A stretch of 64,000 nt of DNA, from assembly GCA_946902875.1 (NCBI GenBank), contig OX336339.1, positions 22,909,349 to 22,973,348 of the forward strand. The letters run 5' to 3'. Below the pieces are notes generated by a model. That model searched no databases, was not told the DNA's origin, and saw nothing but the letters and a program-made list of their open reading frames with translations. Positions within the stretch are counted from its first letter, which is position 1, and every line of letters begins with the position of its first letter. This stretch comes from Nematopogon swammerdamellus (taxonomy: Eukaryota > Arthropoda > Insecta > Lepidoptera > Adelidae). A program made the position numbers and the translations under genes. Shown piece by piece: positions 63,211-64,000 of this stretch.

Positions 63211-64000
63211 TATATATTATACCCTACTTACAAAATAATAGAATCATTAAAATCGGTTGAGAATTGGCGGAGAAATCGAGTAACATACACAAAAAAAAAA
63301 CAGACGAATTGAGAACCCCGTCCGTTTTGGAAGTCGGTTGATTTATCGATGGTGTTGCAGCAGTCACTACATTCATTTCAACTCCTTGTAGTTTTCTGAA
63401 AAAAAAAGCTTATTAAGTGCGAACGTTGTCACACACAGAGGGTTCCGTAGCTTCTTCTTGCACGCATAACTAGTACGCGCACGGTACCTTCGTGCTTCGT
63501 ATTGCTGCCGGTCCTCCACACCGCGCGCTCCTCGCAGCCATTCAGTTTAGCGTCAGTTTCTACACTCAGAAAAATGTGATTTCCTATTAATTTCCGTTTA
63601 AGCTGTATATAAACTTCAAAATAGTTTTCATGCCGTGAGCACGAACTAATTCAATCTTTCAGAATATTATAACCAAGTTTCAAGAAGATAGCTCGAACCC
63701 ATAAAAAGGTTTGGACATTTTAGAGATACCTATATTTATTTATTTTATTTATTTACTCAGGAAACACAAACATGCAGTAGTTATAAAGAGAAAATAATTT
63801 AAGTTTAGTTAGGTATGTAACCAGCGACGTATTTCACAAGTAGTAGTATAAGGATAAGCAATATCTACAGAGATATACACGAATGTGCATAAAATTGACA
63901 AAATTTGTGAAGCAATACCTACATGACATTAGTGAAGCACAAGTATTGGTCAAGTTACCATTGAAGAGAAAAAAAATCTAAGCGCGAGTTTTACTCGCGC
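63211..64000. other. Repeat remnants to window end, no gene
   Basis: A family D scrap lies at 63412-63450 ('ttaagtgcgaacg..gagggttccgtagc'). A TTTA-rich start at 63730 may mark a - strand retroelement tail. The window ends in a family D head ('aaatctaagcgcgagttttac'). Confidence 0.45.

Overview
The window looks like genomic DNA of a moth or butterfly (Lepidoptera). It is AT-rich, has GT-AG introns, and is crowded with dispersed repeats of the kind that fill lepidopteran genomes, such as short elements carrying 'GGCTTCGCTCGCGTGAAA', 'GTGCGAGTCGGACTCGCGCAC' or 'GGAACCCTAAAAA'. It also holds a mariner element and a CR1/L2/Jockey-type non-LTR retrotransposon. There is no sign of bacterial gene organisation. 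The assignment rests on repeat character and gene structure, not on a database search.

Only one host gene is clear. It is a complete four-exon PACRG (Parkin co-regulated gene) on the + strand, at 6052-6342, 6946-7117, 9977-10126 and 14798-14958. It encodes 257 residues, with every junction in frame, ending in the conserved C-terminus YESCVLN. PACRG is a microtubule inner-junction protein of cilia and sperm flagella. About 205 bp upstream of its ATG lies an imperfect X-box-like palindrome (GTTGC-CAC-GCAAC), the site type used by RFX factors to drive ciliary genes. A short open stretch at 1979-2092, ending at a strong splice donor, may be the first coding exon of another gene that I do not recognise.

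The rest is repeat-dominated. From 1 to 5.1 kb there are two SINE families and foldback elements. From 6 to 15 kb the PACRG introns hold a truncated retroelement, several hairpin elements and a 1.2 kb element with long inverted ends around a tandem array. From 15 to 28 kb there are SINEs, inverted pairs and truncated retroelement tails. From 28.2 to 33.4 kb lies a near full-length non-LTR element on the - strand, with ORF1 intact and ORF2 broken by one in-frame stop. From 34 to 46 kb there is a second copy of the tandem array, a large hairpin, and a 33-bp minisatellite open in both directions. From 47.2 to 48.5 kb lies a 1294-bp mariner with good ends but an inactivated transposase. From 49 to 64 kb there are more SINEs, foldback elements and GC-rich unique blocks with no recognisable gene.

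The most interesting signal is a SINE family (nine copies here). Its head joins a tRNA-like A box, a block matching the internal promoter of 5S rRNA, and a tRNA-like B-box region. Its middle (about 75 bp) is shared with a second SINE family (eight copies) that has a different, tRNA-Leu/Ser-like head and a different tail. This looks like a lepidopteran SINE superfamily with interchangeable heads and tails around a conserved core.
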